This document shows positions 8,566-16,775 of a stretch of 64,000 bases of DNA, in pieces. Each line of letters starts with the position of its first letter. The first letter of the stretch is position 1. The DNA comes from Methyloligella sp050110875 (GTDB taxonomy: Bacteria; Pseudomonadota; Alphaproteobacteria; Rhizobiales; Methyloligellaceae), in contig CP188828.1 of NCBI GenBank assembly GCA_050110875.1, positions 1,550,001 through 1,614,000 of the forward strand, read 5' to 3'. A program made the translations under genes and the position numbers. Under the pieces are notes generated by a model, which saw nothing but the letters and a program-made list of their open reading frames with translations, was not told where the DNA came from and ran no database searches.

Positions 8566-9327
8566 ATGAGGGGCCGGCGGGGATCTGTCGGGCGCTGGCG
8601 GCATAGGCCGGTGCGAGCCTGCCTTGTTTGGGGCATGGCCATGGCTTGCGCATTGACCGCCTCTTCGGCGCATGCCGACCCCGAGCCGCGGCCCGGCGAA
8701 CCGACCCGGGAGGTCTTCTCCGGCGTCGATGTCACCGGCAATTCCGCCAGCACCTATCTCGGCGGCGGCACCTCTTTCGGCAAGGGATTGTGGACACCGG
8801 GCTGGCGCGGCCGCGCCGTGGGCGGCATCGGCCGGTACAATTACGACAGCGGCAATACGCTCCATGATGGGCGGCACAGCTTCATCGCCGGCTTGCTGGG
8901 ATATCAGATGCAGCACGGGCGCTTGACCCTGAAGCTATTCGCCGGCGCGGAATATCAGGAACATGTGATCGTGCCGTTCGATCCGGGAAATGCGGTGCAA
9001 GGCGATGCTTCCGGTGTCCGGCTCCAGGCCGAGAGCTGGCTCGCTCTCTCGCCGCGGAGCTTCGTTTCCATCGATGCCGCCTACGGCAGCGCCTTCGACG
9101 AATATTGGGGGCTCGCCCGCTATGGCTATCGCTTCCGTCCCAAGCTGACTTTCGGTGTCGAGGGCGGTCCCTTCGGCAATCGGGAATATGACGGCGGGCG
9201 TGGCGGGGCCTTCCTGCAGCTTCAGCTTCGCCAAATGCAGCTCACCGTTTCAGGCGGCATGACCGGCGACTATCTGGAGAGCAAGGGGAGCGGCTATCTC
9301 GCGCTGAACATCTACCGGAATTTTTAA
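8566..9327 (+). CDS. bcsS: Cellulose biosynthesis protein BcsS-like outer-membrane protein
   Basis: With the start at ATG 8566 the product has 253 residues: a signal peptide (basic start, then LVWGMAMACALTASSAHA) and a mature part rich in alternating aromatic/polar strands, such as GLLGYQMQHGRLTLKLFAGAEYQ and LARYGYRFRPKLTFGVEGG, ending in aromatic NIYRNF like outer-membrane barrels. The pattern matches BcsS, a poorly understood protein found in alphaproteobacterial cellulose loci. A GTG at 8482 would add 28 residues ahead of the signal peptide and is less likely. No bcsA/B/C genes are in the window, so the link to cellulose is by family only. A strong terminator follows the gene. Confidence 0.75.
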   Translation: MRGRRGSVGRWRHRPVRACLVWGMAMACALTASSAHADPEPRPGEPTREVFSGVDVTGNSASTYLGGGTSFGKGLWTPGWRGRAVGGIGRYNYDSGNTLHDGRHSFIAGLLGYQMQHGRLTLKLFAGAEYQEHVIVPFDPGNAVQGDASGVRLQAESWLALSPRSFVSIDAAYGSAFDEYWGLARYGYRFRPKLTFGVEGGPFGNREYDGGRGGAFLQLQLRQMQLTVSGGMTGDYLESKGSGYLALNIYRNF

Positions 9328-9911
9328 GCCGGAAAAGACGCCTCGCCAGCGCCTTTGGGCAGAGGTCTTGGGCAGATAAAAAAGCGCACCGCCGACCCCG
9401 CTTCGGCAGTGCGCTTCTTCTTCCTAGACCGTCAGAGCGAGCCTATCCGTGGCTGATCTAGGCGGCCCATCGCCCTCTTTGGTCACTCGATTTCGAGAGA
9501 GGAAAGTTCAACGTCACAGGAACCGATGAACGCTCTCTGACAACCAAAATGACCTATCGGCGGTCGCAAAGCAAACACCCCGCGCTGTCCCGATGCATTT
9601 TTTCCGCATGACGAAGCTGTCGTCGAAGCGCAGCGCGGTGCGTAGGCGAGTCTGCAAAAAATCGGATACGGAAAGTCGGGAATAAGAATTCGCCGATCGG
9701 CCGGATATGTTGGGAGACGATTCCGCAAGCCCGTCAAATCCATAGCTGGGCCGGTACAAAAATCACTTCCAGATGGAGCGAACCTCGCACCGGGCAACCT
9801 ATGAGAGAGACGGTCCGCCCCATGACTGGTCTAGCACCTCCTCGGCTCATATCTCATCTGTGGCGGTTCAGTGACAGGCAAGGACGAGGGCCGAGAATTT
9901 TCATGCCGTCG
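9328..9911. other. Intergenic stretch, no convincing gene
   Basis: Apart from the terminator at 9382-9420, nothing could be supported in these 584 bases between two convergent genes. Base composition is visibly less GC-rich in 9480-9780 than in the flanking genes. Short open frames on the minus strand (for example 9483-9797) have no recognisable content and no good ribosome site, so they are not called. Confidence 0.5.
9382..9420 (+). terminator. Rho-independent terminator after bcsS
   Basis: An eight-base arm AAGCGCAC (9382-9389) pairs with GTGCGCTT (9409-9416). A one-base mismatch and then five more pairs (GCCGA with TCGGC) extend the stem around a seven-base loop. A T-rich run TTCTTCTTCC follows. 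It lies 54 bases after the stop of the plus-strand gene. Confidence 0.8.
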
Positions 9912-11201
9912 TCATTGGGCGTCGGCGTCATCCCCGTCTGTCTCGGTACGATTGGATGCCGTGCTGCGGCCCTTGCGCCACGCTTCGAAGCGTTCCTCGA
10001 TCGCCTTGCCATGCTCGTCCCACCAGCCCTGATCGAAATGCAGAGCGGTCTCGAAATGCGATGGCGCGGTGGGCAGGAAGCGCGCCATCTCCACCCCGAC
10101 AACCGGATGGGCGCCGACAAGCGGAATGGCGGATTTCCGCGCCGGACCGTAGGCGGTCAGCGCGGCATGCGCTGCCAACCGGTCAGGCCGGCTCGCGAAT
10201 GAAATAAATTCCGCGGCTTCCTTCTTGCGGCCGGAAGTCTTGGGGATCGCCCAGTGATCGAGGTCGTAGACCTGCCCGTCCCAGACGATGCCGATGTGAC
10301 TTGGCGCTTCCACCGCGCTGCGAAAGATGCGTCCCGTATAGGCGATGCCCATGGCGGCCTTGCCGTTCCGGATGAGCTTCAGGGGCGTGGCAGGCTTTGT
10401 CCACCAGACGATATCGGTACGGATCTTGTCCAGCGCTGCGAAGGCACGGTCCAGCCCCTCCGGCGTGGCAAGCGTCGAATAGACATCCGATGGCGTCACC
10501 CCGTCGGACAGCAGCGCCAGCTCCAAAGTGTAGCGCGGCCCCTTGGGCAAGGCACGCTTGCCCGGAAAGGCCTTCGGATCGAAGAAATCCGCCGCCTTGC
10601 TCGGCGTCTTCCCTCCATACGTCTCCTTGTCGAAGACGATGGTTGCCGCCCAGGCCACGCTGGCGACTCCGCAGGACGAGACGCCACCGTCGATGAAATC
10701 CGCGTCCGCTGAGGTTGAAGCCGTCGTGGCGGGATCGCTCGTATCCGGATTGCCGTTTCCGCCCGCAGCGGGCGGCAGCTTCTCCACATCGATCGGGGCC
10801 AGAAGCTCCTCGTTGCAGAGCTTGGTCAGCACCCCGGACGAAACGTCGATCACGTCGGCTGCGCCTTTTTCTGCGATGATCTTTTTGATTGCTTCAAGGC
10901 TTCCGTCGTAGCTCTCAGTCGCGATCGGAATGCCCGTCTTCTCGGTGAACGGCGTGAAATAGGCGATCTGCTGAGAATCCTCGTAGGCCCCGTCCCACGT
11001 CACCACGGCCAGGTCGTCCGCCTTCAGCTCCACTGCCGGGCTCTGGGCCATCAGCAAGCTGGAAAGCGATGCCGCGAGCAATGCGCCCAGGATCTTCCGC
11101 GTTCGGGTCTGGGACACGCCATGAGCGAGGCGAGCAGCCGGTACCGAGACCGTGCCCTGGGCGTGCCTTTCGGCGCGAGCATGTGAGGTCGAGCGGGTCA
11201 A
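9912..11201 (-). CDS. PotD/AfuA-like ABC transporter substrate-binding protein
   Basis: This periplasmic binding protein of up to 429 residues has a signal segment (KILGALLAASLSSLLMA) and the family pattern YFTPFTEKTGIPI, DVIDVSSGVLTKLCNEELLAPID, SSCGVASVAWAATIVFD and NGKAAMGIAYTGRIF. Relatives bind polyamines or related cationic organics for ABC import. A stretch between about residues 145 and 170 (GGNGNPDTSDPATTAST) is low-complexity and looks like an added linker. The start is uncertain: TTG at 11201 overlaps the AsmA stop (TTGA), while GTG at 11117 would start just before the signal peptide. No cognate permease or ATPase lies next to it; the nearby Fe-type permease is in the same transcription unit but is of a different subfamily. 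The C-terminus is an acidic tail. Confidence 0.82.
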   Translation of the reverse strand: MTRSTSHARAERHAQGTVSVPAARLAHGVSQTRTRKILGALLAASLSSLLMAQSPAVELKADDLAVVTWDGAYEDSQQIAYFTPFTEKTGIPIATESYDGSLEAIKKIIAEKGAADVIDVSSGVLTKLCNEELLAPIDVEKLPPAAGGNGNPDTSDPATTASTSADADFIDGGVSSCGVASVAWAATIVFDKETYGGKTPSKAADFFDPKAFPGKRALPKGPRYTLELALLSDGVTPSDVYSTLATPEGLDRAFAALDKIRTDIVWWTKPATPLKLIRNGKAAMGIAYTGRIFRSAVEAPSHIGIVWDGQVYDLDHWAIPKTSGRKKEAAEFISFASRPDRLAAHAALTAYGPARKSAIPLVGAHPVVGVEMARFLPTAPSHFETALHFDQGWWDEHGKAIEERFEAWRKGRSTASNRTETDGDDADAQ

Positions 11202-13114
11202 TTCGGTATGATCGGCTGAGATGAGGTGGGGGCGCCGAGACTGCGGTCAGCCGGCACGGGCGCAAGGTCGCGGCTGATCACCGGCTCACCCAAGGGGCCG
11301 CGGATGATGACCTTCCGCAAGACCTGGGCCGATGCCTGGGCTTTGCGCGAGGTGAGCTCTGTCGGGAGCAGGACATCCCAGTTGAGACTGTTGCTGGCGA
11401 AGTCGATCCGCCCCGAGCCGGAGACAGGACCTTGCGGTGTTTCCATGGAAAACCTCTGGCACCAGATCTGAGCTGCGGCCATGCGGCAGCTCGCATTCAA
11501 GCGACCGAAATTTGTGGCGGGGGCGGTGGCCCATCCCACCTTCTCGATCGGCACGTCTTCCGACATAAGCGACCCGATGTCCACGGGCAAGCTGCCATTC
11601 TTCGCCTCGAGCTCCATATCGCCGGTCATCCGATGCAGGAAATCGCTCCAGCTCTGGCCCGAGGTCTTCAACTGTCCCTTGAAACCGACCCTTCCTTGCA
11701 CTGGCATATCGAGTGCAAAGAGCTGCAGGCAAGGCGCGATATCGATCTCTTCCAAGCTTCCGGAAAGATCCGCATTTCTGGTGGGGGCCGTGATGTCGAT
11801 CGTGAAGCGAGTGCTCGCCACGCCGCCGCAGATCTCCAGATCCGCGATATCGCCGATGACGACGCCGTCCTGAGCGGCGAGGGTAAAGGCGCCCCCCTCG
11901 AGCTGAAGATCGCGCACCGAGATCGTGCCGGCGGAGAACCTCAAATCCGCATCCGCCAGCTTCACGAGCGGCCAGTCGAAAATGGGTCCGGCGGGTGTTC
12001 CGTCGGTTGAATTTCCGGCCGGCGGAGAGGAGGGCGAGGGGACGAGAGCCGAGACGGCCCCGGTCTCTTCCGGCGAGTCTTCGGTTTGCATCTCATTTTC
12101 CGGCACGGCCGGGCCGAGATAGGGATTGAGATCGAGCGTGTCGAAAGCGAGCGTTGCCTCCAGACGCGGCCGTGCGCCGCCGAATCCGACGGCCAGCAAC
12201 CCCGTCGCCGCATTGCCGTCGGCGGAATAGCGTCCCTCTTCGAAGATCAGCGTCTTGTCGTTCGTACGGAAATCACCCGCGACGGAGATATCCTGCAGTC
12301 CCGGCCCCTCCAGCTCCGCAAGCCCTACCCAACGCAGGAAACCGCGTAGATCGGCGATGGCCGCCGTCATGTTCCCTTCCATCTCGAAATCGGGGCGGAA
12401 ATGCCCCACCCCTTCCAGGGTAGCGGTGAAGGGGGCCGATTCGACTGACACGTTGAGCGGGACTGGCCCGTCTGAAGAGGCGGTGCGGATCGTTTCGGCA
12501 TCCAACCCCGTCTCGTAGGTGAAGCGCACAGGCTCGCCTTTCCAGATGAAGGAGCCATAGCCGTCGGTGCGCTCGCCTTCGTCGCCGAGATCGAGCTTCA
12601 GGGAGAGATGTTCGATGCGCGCATTCCCGGTCGGACTGGTGAGGCGCACCGTGCCGTCTTCTATTCTCAGCACATGGAACGGGCGCTTGCCGAGCAGCTT
12701 CACCAGCCCCGCCTCGGCCCGGTGCCAGCCTTCGGGGCCCGCCGGACTCGTCTGCTCGAAGGTCATTTCCGGTTGGGTCAGGTTGACCGATTTGACCACC
12801 AAACGGCCGAGGAGCAGGTGCGGCAGGCTGAGCGCGATGCGGACATTCTCGCAACGCATCTTGGCGGGCAGGTCGGCGCTTTTCGGATTGCGCATCTCGA
12901 GCCCGCTATTGATCGAGATATTCGGAAAATAGCGGAGCGCCACAGGGCCGGTCAGGCGCACTTCGCCGCCGGTCCAGCGCTCAAGCTTGGCCGCAACCCG
13001 GTCGCCGAAGGCGGAAGTGTCGCCGATCAGCCATGGCAGCAACCCGATTCCGATAAGGCAGAGCCCCACGAGGAGGAGCAGAAGCCGTTTCCATGGCAAC
13101 CGCCGCGGCTTCAT
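11198..13114 (-). CDS. AsmA family protein
   Basis: This 638-residue protein starts MKPRRLPWKRLLLLLVGLCLIGIGLLPW, a single N-terminal membrane anchor, then GEVRLTGPVALRYFPNISINSG and long beta-rich periplasmic repeats. AsmA-like proteins belong to the bridge-like lipid-transfer/AsmA group associated with outer-membrane lipid homeostasis. The C-terminal AsmA-like region is visible (GRVGFKGQLKTSGQSW, LNASCRMAAAQIWCQRF). A Pro/Ser-rich low-complexity linker (SALVPSPSSPPAGNS) divides the protein near residue 370. The open frame runs upstream to 13363, but the ATG at 13114 sits directly before the basic anchor. The stop overlaps the following binding-protein ORF. It lies 136 bases after the permease gene and may be co-transcribed with it. 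Confidence 0.87.
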   Translation of the reverse strand: MKPRRLPWKRLLLLLVGLCLIGIGLLPWLIGDTSAFGDRVAAKLERWTGGEVRLTGPVALRYFPNISINSGLEMRNPKSADLPAKMRCENVRIALSLPHLLLGRLVVKSVNLTQPEMTFEQTSPAGPEGWHRAEAGLVKLLGKRPFHVLRIEDGTVRLTSPTGNARIEHLSLKLDLGDEGERTDGYGSFIWKGEPVRFTYETGLDAETIRTASSDGPVPLNVSVESAPFTATLEGVGHFRPDFEMEGNMTAAIADLRGFLRWVGLAELEGPGLQDISVAGDFRTNDKTLIFEEGRYSADGNAATGLLAVGFGGARPRLEATLAFDTLDLNPYLGPAVPENEMQTEDSPEETGAVSALVPSPSSPPAGNSTDGTPAGPIFDWPLVKLADADLRFSAGTISVRDLQLEGGAFTLAAQDGVVIGDIADLEICGGVASTRFTIDITAPTRNADLSGSLEEIDIAPCLQLFALDMPVQGRVGFKGQLKTSGQSWSDFLHRMTGDMELEAKNGSLPVDIGSLMSEDVPIEKVGWATAPATNFGRLNASCRMAAAQIWCQRFSMETPQGPVSGSGRIDFASNSLNWDVLLPTELTSRKAQASAQVLRKVIIRGPLGEPVISRDLAPVPADRSLGAPTSSQPIIPN

Positions 13115-13250
13115 ATCGATGCACTCCAACTTTGCTCGATGCTGCGCGCGCAGAAACGCTGCATTAACAACGCTTGTAACCTGGATTGGATTGCAATGGC
13201 GAGCCCGAGCGGGGATTTTCCAGGGAGATTGCGTCCGAAAGCGGCGAAAG

Positions 13251-14921
13251 CTACGGCAGGGCCGCCGGCATCTCGATTTTGTCCACAGAAACAGCGCCCA
13301 AGGGCTTCTTCCGCCCCCCGGCGACCACCGTGTGCAGAATGAGCACCGGCAGCAGGCTCGCAAGCACGATCACCAGCGCCGCAAGCCCGGCCTCCTCGTA
13401 ACGATAGAGCGAGGCGAGGGTGAAGACATGGGTGGCCAGGGTCTCGAAATTGAAGGGGCGCAGCAGCAGGGTCGCCGGCAGCTCCTTCATGGATTCAACG
13501 AAGACGAGCAGGGCCGCCGCCGCGAGCGCCGGGCGCAGCAGCGGGAGTTGGACCCGCCAAAGGGTCTCCCGCGCCGTCGCGCCGAGGCTTCGGCTCGCGG
13601 CGTCGATATTCCTCGAGATCTTGGAGAAGCCGGTCTCGACCGCGCCGAAGGAGGCGGCCAGGAACCGGATGCTGTAGGCCAGCACCAGCGCTGCCGCCGT
13701 GCCGGTGAAAAACGGCATGACGGCATCTCCGGTGAGCCAGCGTCCGGTATCCGAGATCAGCATGTCGAGCTTGCCCAACGGCGCCAGCAGTCCGATCGCC
13801 AAGACCGTGCCCGGCACGGCGTAGGCGAGGGCGGGGATCAGCGCTGCGGTGCGCAATGTCGGCGACGGGAGCGCACGGCGCCCATAGGAGAGCACCAGCG
13901 CGAAGAGCAGGCCGAGCCCGGCCGCGAGCGCCGACAATGTGAGGCTATGCTGTGCCGCATCCATGAAGCTTCGGTCGAAAGCGGTATCGAGATAGGCGGC
14001 GCTCGAGCGCAAGAGAATGAAGGCGGGCAGCAGGAAACCCATCAGCACGGGTGCGAAGCAGGCCAGGGAGGCCAGCAGCCCCCGCCAGCCGGTGAGCTCT
14101 GTCGGCGCCGGCGGCCGGCTCCCATTCCCCAGCGCATGAAATCGCCGTCCGAGGCGCAAGCCCCGCTCCAGCAGGATCAGACCCAGCACGAAGAGCAGCA
14201 TGACGGAGGCGAGCTGCGCCGCGCCGCTCAGGCTGTTGCGCGACAGCCAGGTGTCGTAGACCGCGACGGTGAGCGTCCGGACCCCCAAGAATTCCACGGC
14301 GCCGATATCGTTCACCGTCTCCATCAGCGCCAGCGCCACGCCCGCGGCGAGCGCCGGACGGGCCAGGGGCAGGGCGATGCGCCAGAAGGTCCCGCCGGGA
14401 CCTTGCCCGAGCGTCCGGCTCACCTCGAGCATCTCGACCGATTGCTGCTGAAAGCTCACCCGCGCCGTGAGGTAGACGTAAGGGTAGAGCACCGCGCTCA
14501 TCAGAAAGATCGCGCCGGGCAATGAGCGGATATCGGGAAACCAGTAGTCGCTCGCATCCTGCCAGCCGAAACTCGTCCGCAAGCCCGTTTGCACCAGGCC
14601 GGAATAGTCGAACAGCTCCAGATAGCAGAACGCGACGATGTAAGTCGGGACGGCCAGAGGCAAGAGCAGCGCCCAGTTGAGAACGCCGCTCCCCGGAAAG
14701 CGGAACATGGTGACGAGCCATGCCGTGCCGGCACCGATGGTGAGGGTCAGCAGGGCCACCCCCAGCATGAGCAGAAGTGTCGTCTGGACGGCCGAGGGCA
14801 GCACATAGGCGACGAGATGCGGCCAGACGCTTTCCCCGGCTCCGCCGGTCGCCGCAACGGTCAAGATGGCAAGAATCGGCGTCACCGCGATGGCGATGAC
14901 GGCCAGCACCGAAAGGCGCAA
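13251..14921 (-). CDS. Iron(III)-type ABC transporter permease (two fused membrane halves)
   Basis: This hydrophobic protein of about 556 residues has some twelve predicted membrane helices in two related halves, each with an EAA loop: VSRTLGQGPGGTFWRIALPLARP in the first and SRSLGATARETLWRVQLPLLRP in the second. This is the FbpB/SfuB/ThiP permease layout that works with one binding protein and one ATPase. The frame is open upstream to 15173 over the neighbouring Cys-rich gene, but the first membrane helix (LSVLAVIAIAVTPILAIL) begins right after 14921. A TTG at 14921 is the most economical start; no ATG is available there. The iron-binding protein lies two genes upstream, which supports ferric iron as the substrate. 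No ATPase gene is visible nearby. Confidence 0.87.
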   Translation of the reverse strand: MRLSVLAVIAIAVTPILAILTVAATGGAGESVWPHLVAYVLPSAVQTTLLLMLGVALLTLTIGAGTAWLVTMFRFPGSGVLNWALLLPLAVPTYIVAFCYLELFDYSGLVQTGLRTSFGWQDASDYWFPDIRSLPGAIFLMSAVLYPYVYLTARVSFQQQSVEMLEVSRTLGQGPGGTFWRIALPLARPALAAGVALALMETVNDIGAVEFLGVRTLTVAVYDTWLSRNSLSGAAQLASVMLLFVLGLILLERGLRLGRRFHALGNGSRPPAPTELTGWRGLLASLACFAPVLMGFLLPAFILLRSSAAYLDTAFDRSFMDAAQHSLTLSALAAGLGLLFALVLSYGRRALPSPTLRTAALIPALAYAVPGTVLAIGLLAPLGKLDMLISDTGRWLTGDAVMPFFTGTAAALVLAYSIRFLAASFGAVETGFSKISRNIDAASRSLGATARETLWRVQLPLLRPALAAAALLVFVESMKELPATLLLRPFNFETLATHVFTLASLYRYEEAGLAALVIVLASLLPVLILHTVVAGGRKKPLGAVSVDKIEMPAALP

Positions 14922-14941
14922 GAACGGATGATAGGGGCCGG

Positions 14942-15484
14942 TCAGCCCCGACCTGCCACGCCGGCTGTGGAGCCATTCCGCGAGATCGCCGTGAGCGCCG
15001 CCACCGCCTCGGGGCTCAACCGCTGATCGGCCTCCTGCAGCACGTCGCCGAAGGCGTTCGCCGCCTCGATCACGGGATCCACCAGATCGGAACCGGTCAA
15101 CGCCAGGGCGCAGGCCTGCATGGCGGGACAACGATGATGCTGTGAGGCCGCGATCAACGACATCGCCATGCACTCATCGGGACAGAATCCGGTGCAGCCG
15201 TAAGGGTAATATTCGATCTTACGCGAAGCACAGCCCCGCAAGGTCCGCACCCAGCAGGCAAGCTCGGTCACCGCCCGCTTGGCCCGCTCCGGTCCGAGCG
15301 CGCGGTTATATTCGTTCCAGCCGGTCTCCCAGCAGGCGATGTCGCCCGTATCGTAGCCGGCCAGCCAGCAGCGGAATCCGACGCCGACAAGCCATTCGGC
15401 CCCTTCGCGCCGGGGAATCTGAACCTGCCCGGCAGGCCGCAATCCATTGCTGTCGATTTTGTTGTAGAAGCTCATCTCTGCCAC
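14942..15484 (-). CDS. Cys-rich protein of unknown function between iron binding protein and permease
   Basis: I do not recognise this 180-residue protein. It has nine cysteines (39, 51, 77, 85, 97, 101, 105, 119, 125), with the spacing C97-x3-C101-x3-C105 in YGCTGFCPDECMA and then HHRCPAMQAC. No signal peptide is visible (starts MAEMSFYNKIDSN), nor a membrane helix, so a cytoplasmic place is likely. The aromatic/cysteine-rich core WLVGVGFRCWLAGYDTGDIACWETGW is distinctive. The stop is 20 bases before the permease start and the start is two bases after the stop of the iron-binding protein gene, so it is embedded in the operon. Metal or Fe-S binding is a reasonable guess from context and cysteines; it is not shown by any known motif. 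Confidence 0.8.
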   Translation of the reverse strand: MAEMSFYNKIDSNGLRPAGQVQIPRREGAEWLVGVGFRCWLAGYDTGDIACWETGWNEYNRALGPERAKRAVTELACWVRTLRGCASRKIEYYPYGCTGFCPDECMAMSLIAASQHHRCPAMQACALALTGSDLVDPVIEAANAFGDVLQEADQRLSPEAVAALTAISRNGSTAGVAGRG

Positions 15485-15486
15485 CT

Positions 15487-16575
15487 TTAAGAGCTCGGGC
15501 CCTCGTCGAAATTCACCTCGTCGATAAGCTCGCTCGCCCTTTTTCTGTGAGCCGCGATCTCCTCAAGCGAAATACTGTCGGCCTTGAAGTCGCCCCAGGA
15601 TTCCACCAGCTCCGACCACTCCACGCCCTCGCGCACCGGATATTCGTGGTTCATCTCGGCATAGAGTTCCTGGCCTTCCTCGGACGCCAGGAATTCGAGA
15701 AGCTTGATTGCGTTTTCCTTGTGCGGCGCATCCTTCACCACGACACCGCCGGACAGGTTCACATGGGTGCCGCGCTCACCGGAGTTGGGAAACAGGATAT
15801 TGACCGAGTTGGCCCAATCCTTCTGCTCCGGCTCCTCGTCGTTGGTGAGCATCACGCCCATGTAATAGGTGTTGCCGATGGCAATATCGCACTCGCCCGC
15901 GTAGACGCCCTTCACCTGCAGCCGGTCGTTGCCGGCCGGCTTGCGCGCCAGATTGTTCTTCACGCCTTCCAGCCATTCGCGGGTCTTTTCCTCGCCGTGA
16001 TGGGCGATCATCGAGGCGACCAGCGCGACGTTGTAGACATGCTGGCCGGAGCGGATGCAGATTCGGTCCTTCCATTTCGGCTCGGCCAGCTCTTCATAGG
16101 TGATCTCGTCCTGGTCCACCCGCTCTTTCGAGGCATAGACCACCCGCGCCCGGCGCGTGAGGCCCCACCAGCTGCCATCCTCGGCGCGATATTGGGAAGG
16201 GATCGCCTTTTCGAGGGTTTCGGAAGAGACCGGCTCGGCGATGCCTTCCTCTATGGCGCGGGTGAGGTTGCCGATATCGACCGTGAGCAGCAGATCCGCT
16301 TGGGCGGCCGGACCGAGCTGCTTGATGCGCTCGATCAGCCCCTTGCCGGCGAACACGACATTGACGTCGATGCCGGTCTTGTCGGTGAAGCGCTCGAAGA
16401 GCGGTTCGATAAGCTCTGGCTGACGATAGGAATAGACATTCACTTCGCCGGCCCCGTCCTCCGCTGCCAGAGCGGACGAAGCCGGGAGCGTAAGAGCGGC
16501 AATGGCGAAACAAGCCCCAAGGGCGACGCGCAGACCGCAATGGGCCGCGACGGAACGCGCAGGCGCGAAATTCAT
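15487..16575 (-). CDS. Ferric iron ABC transporter substrate-binding protein (FbpA/FutA type)
   Basis: This periplasmic protein of 362 residues has the signal peptide LRVALGACFAIAALTLPASSALA and mature start AEDGAGEVNVYSYRQPELIEPLFERFTDKTGI, typical of FutA/FbpA/SfuA ferric-binding proteins. The adjacent iron-ligand tyrosines appear in GNTYYMGVML. WGLTRRARVVYASK, WKDRICIRSGQHVYNVALV and the late GGVVVKDAPHKENAIKLLEFL fit the family. The ATG at 16575 is preceded by GGAGGAAGG, a very strong ribosome site, which decides it over the longer frame to 16647. First gene of the minus-strand run; an Irr-box-like palindrome lies about 146 bases upstream, so iron-responsive control is likely. Confidence 0.93.
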   Translation of the reverse strand: MNFAPARSVAAHCGLRVALGACFAIAALTLPASSALAAEDGAGEVNVYSYRQPELIEPLFERFTDKTGIDVNVVFAGKGLIERIKQLGPAAQADLLLTVDIGNLTRAIEEGIAEPVSSETLEKAIPSQYRAEDGSWWGLTRRARVVYASKERVDQDEITYEELAEPKWKDRICIRSGQHVYNVALVASMIAHHGEEKTREWLEGVKNNLARKPAGNDRLQVKGVYAGECDIAIGNTYYMGVMLTNDEEPEQKDWANSVNILFPNSGERGTHVNLSGGVVVKDAPHKENAIKLLEFLASEEGQELYAEMNHEYPVREGVEWSELVESWGDFKADSISLEEIAAHRKRASELIDEVNFDEGPSS

Positions 16576-16720
16576 AACCTTCCTCCAATAGGCGGGGTTC
16601 AAGGCCCCGGTATCGGATTTGCCGGCCGGGAGAACACCGAGCGACAAAATATGACTGTGAGTTTCCGATTAAAACGGAATCGCCGGCAAGGTCAACGGCA
16701 AAGCCGCTCTTGGCGAATAG

Positions 16721-16737
16721 ATTAGAAGGCTTCTAAT
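16721..16737. promoter_or_regulatory. Irr-box (ICE)-like iron regulatory palindrome
   Basis: ATTAGAAG-G-CTTCTAAT is a perfect 8+1+8 palindrome that contains TTAGAA-N3-TTCTAA, the core reported for Irr/ICE sites of alphaproteobacteria. It lies in the spacer between the iron-binding protein gene (start 16575) and the stop of the histidine kinase, both on the minus strand, so the binding-protein gene is the natural target. Irr binding is inferred from the motif and the iron context. Confidence 0.7.
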
Positions 16738-16775
16738 TCAATGAAGAGATTGGCAAATCCGGAGCCGCTTCTGAC

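Noticed and set aside
9483..9797. Short minus-strand frames in the spacer after bcsS
   Set aside because: No homology recognised, Cys/Pro/Arg-rich noise-like content and no ribosome site.
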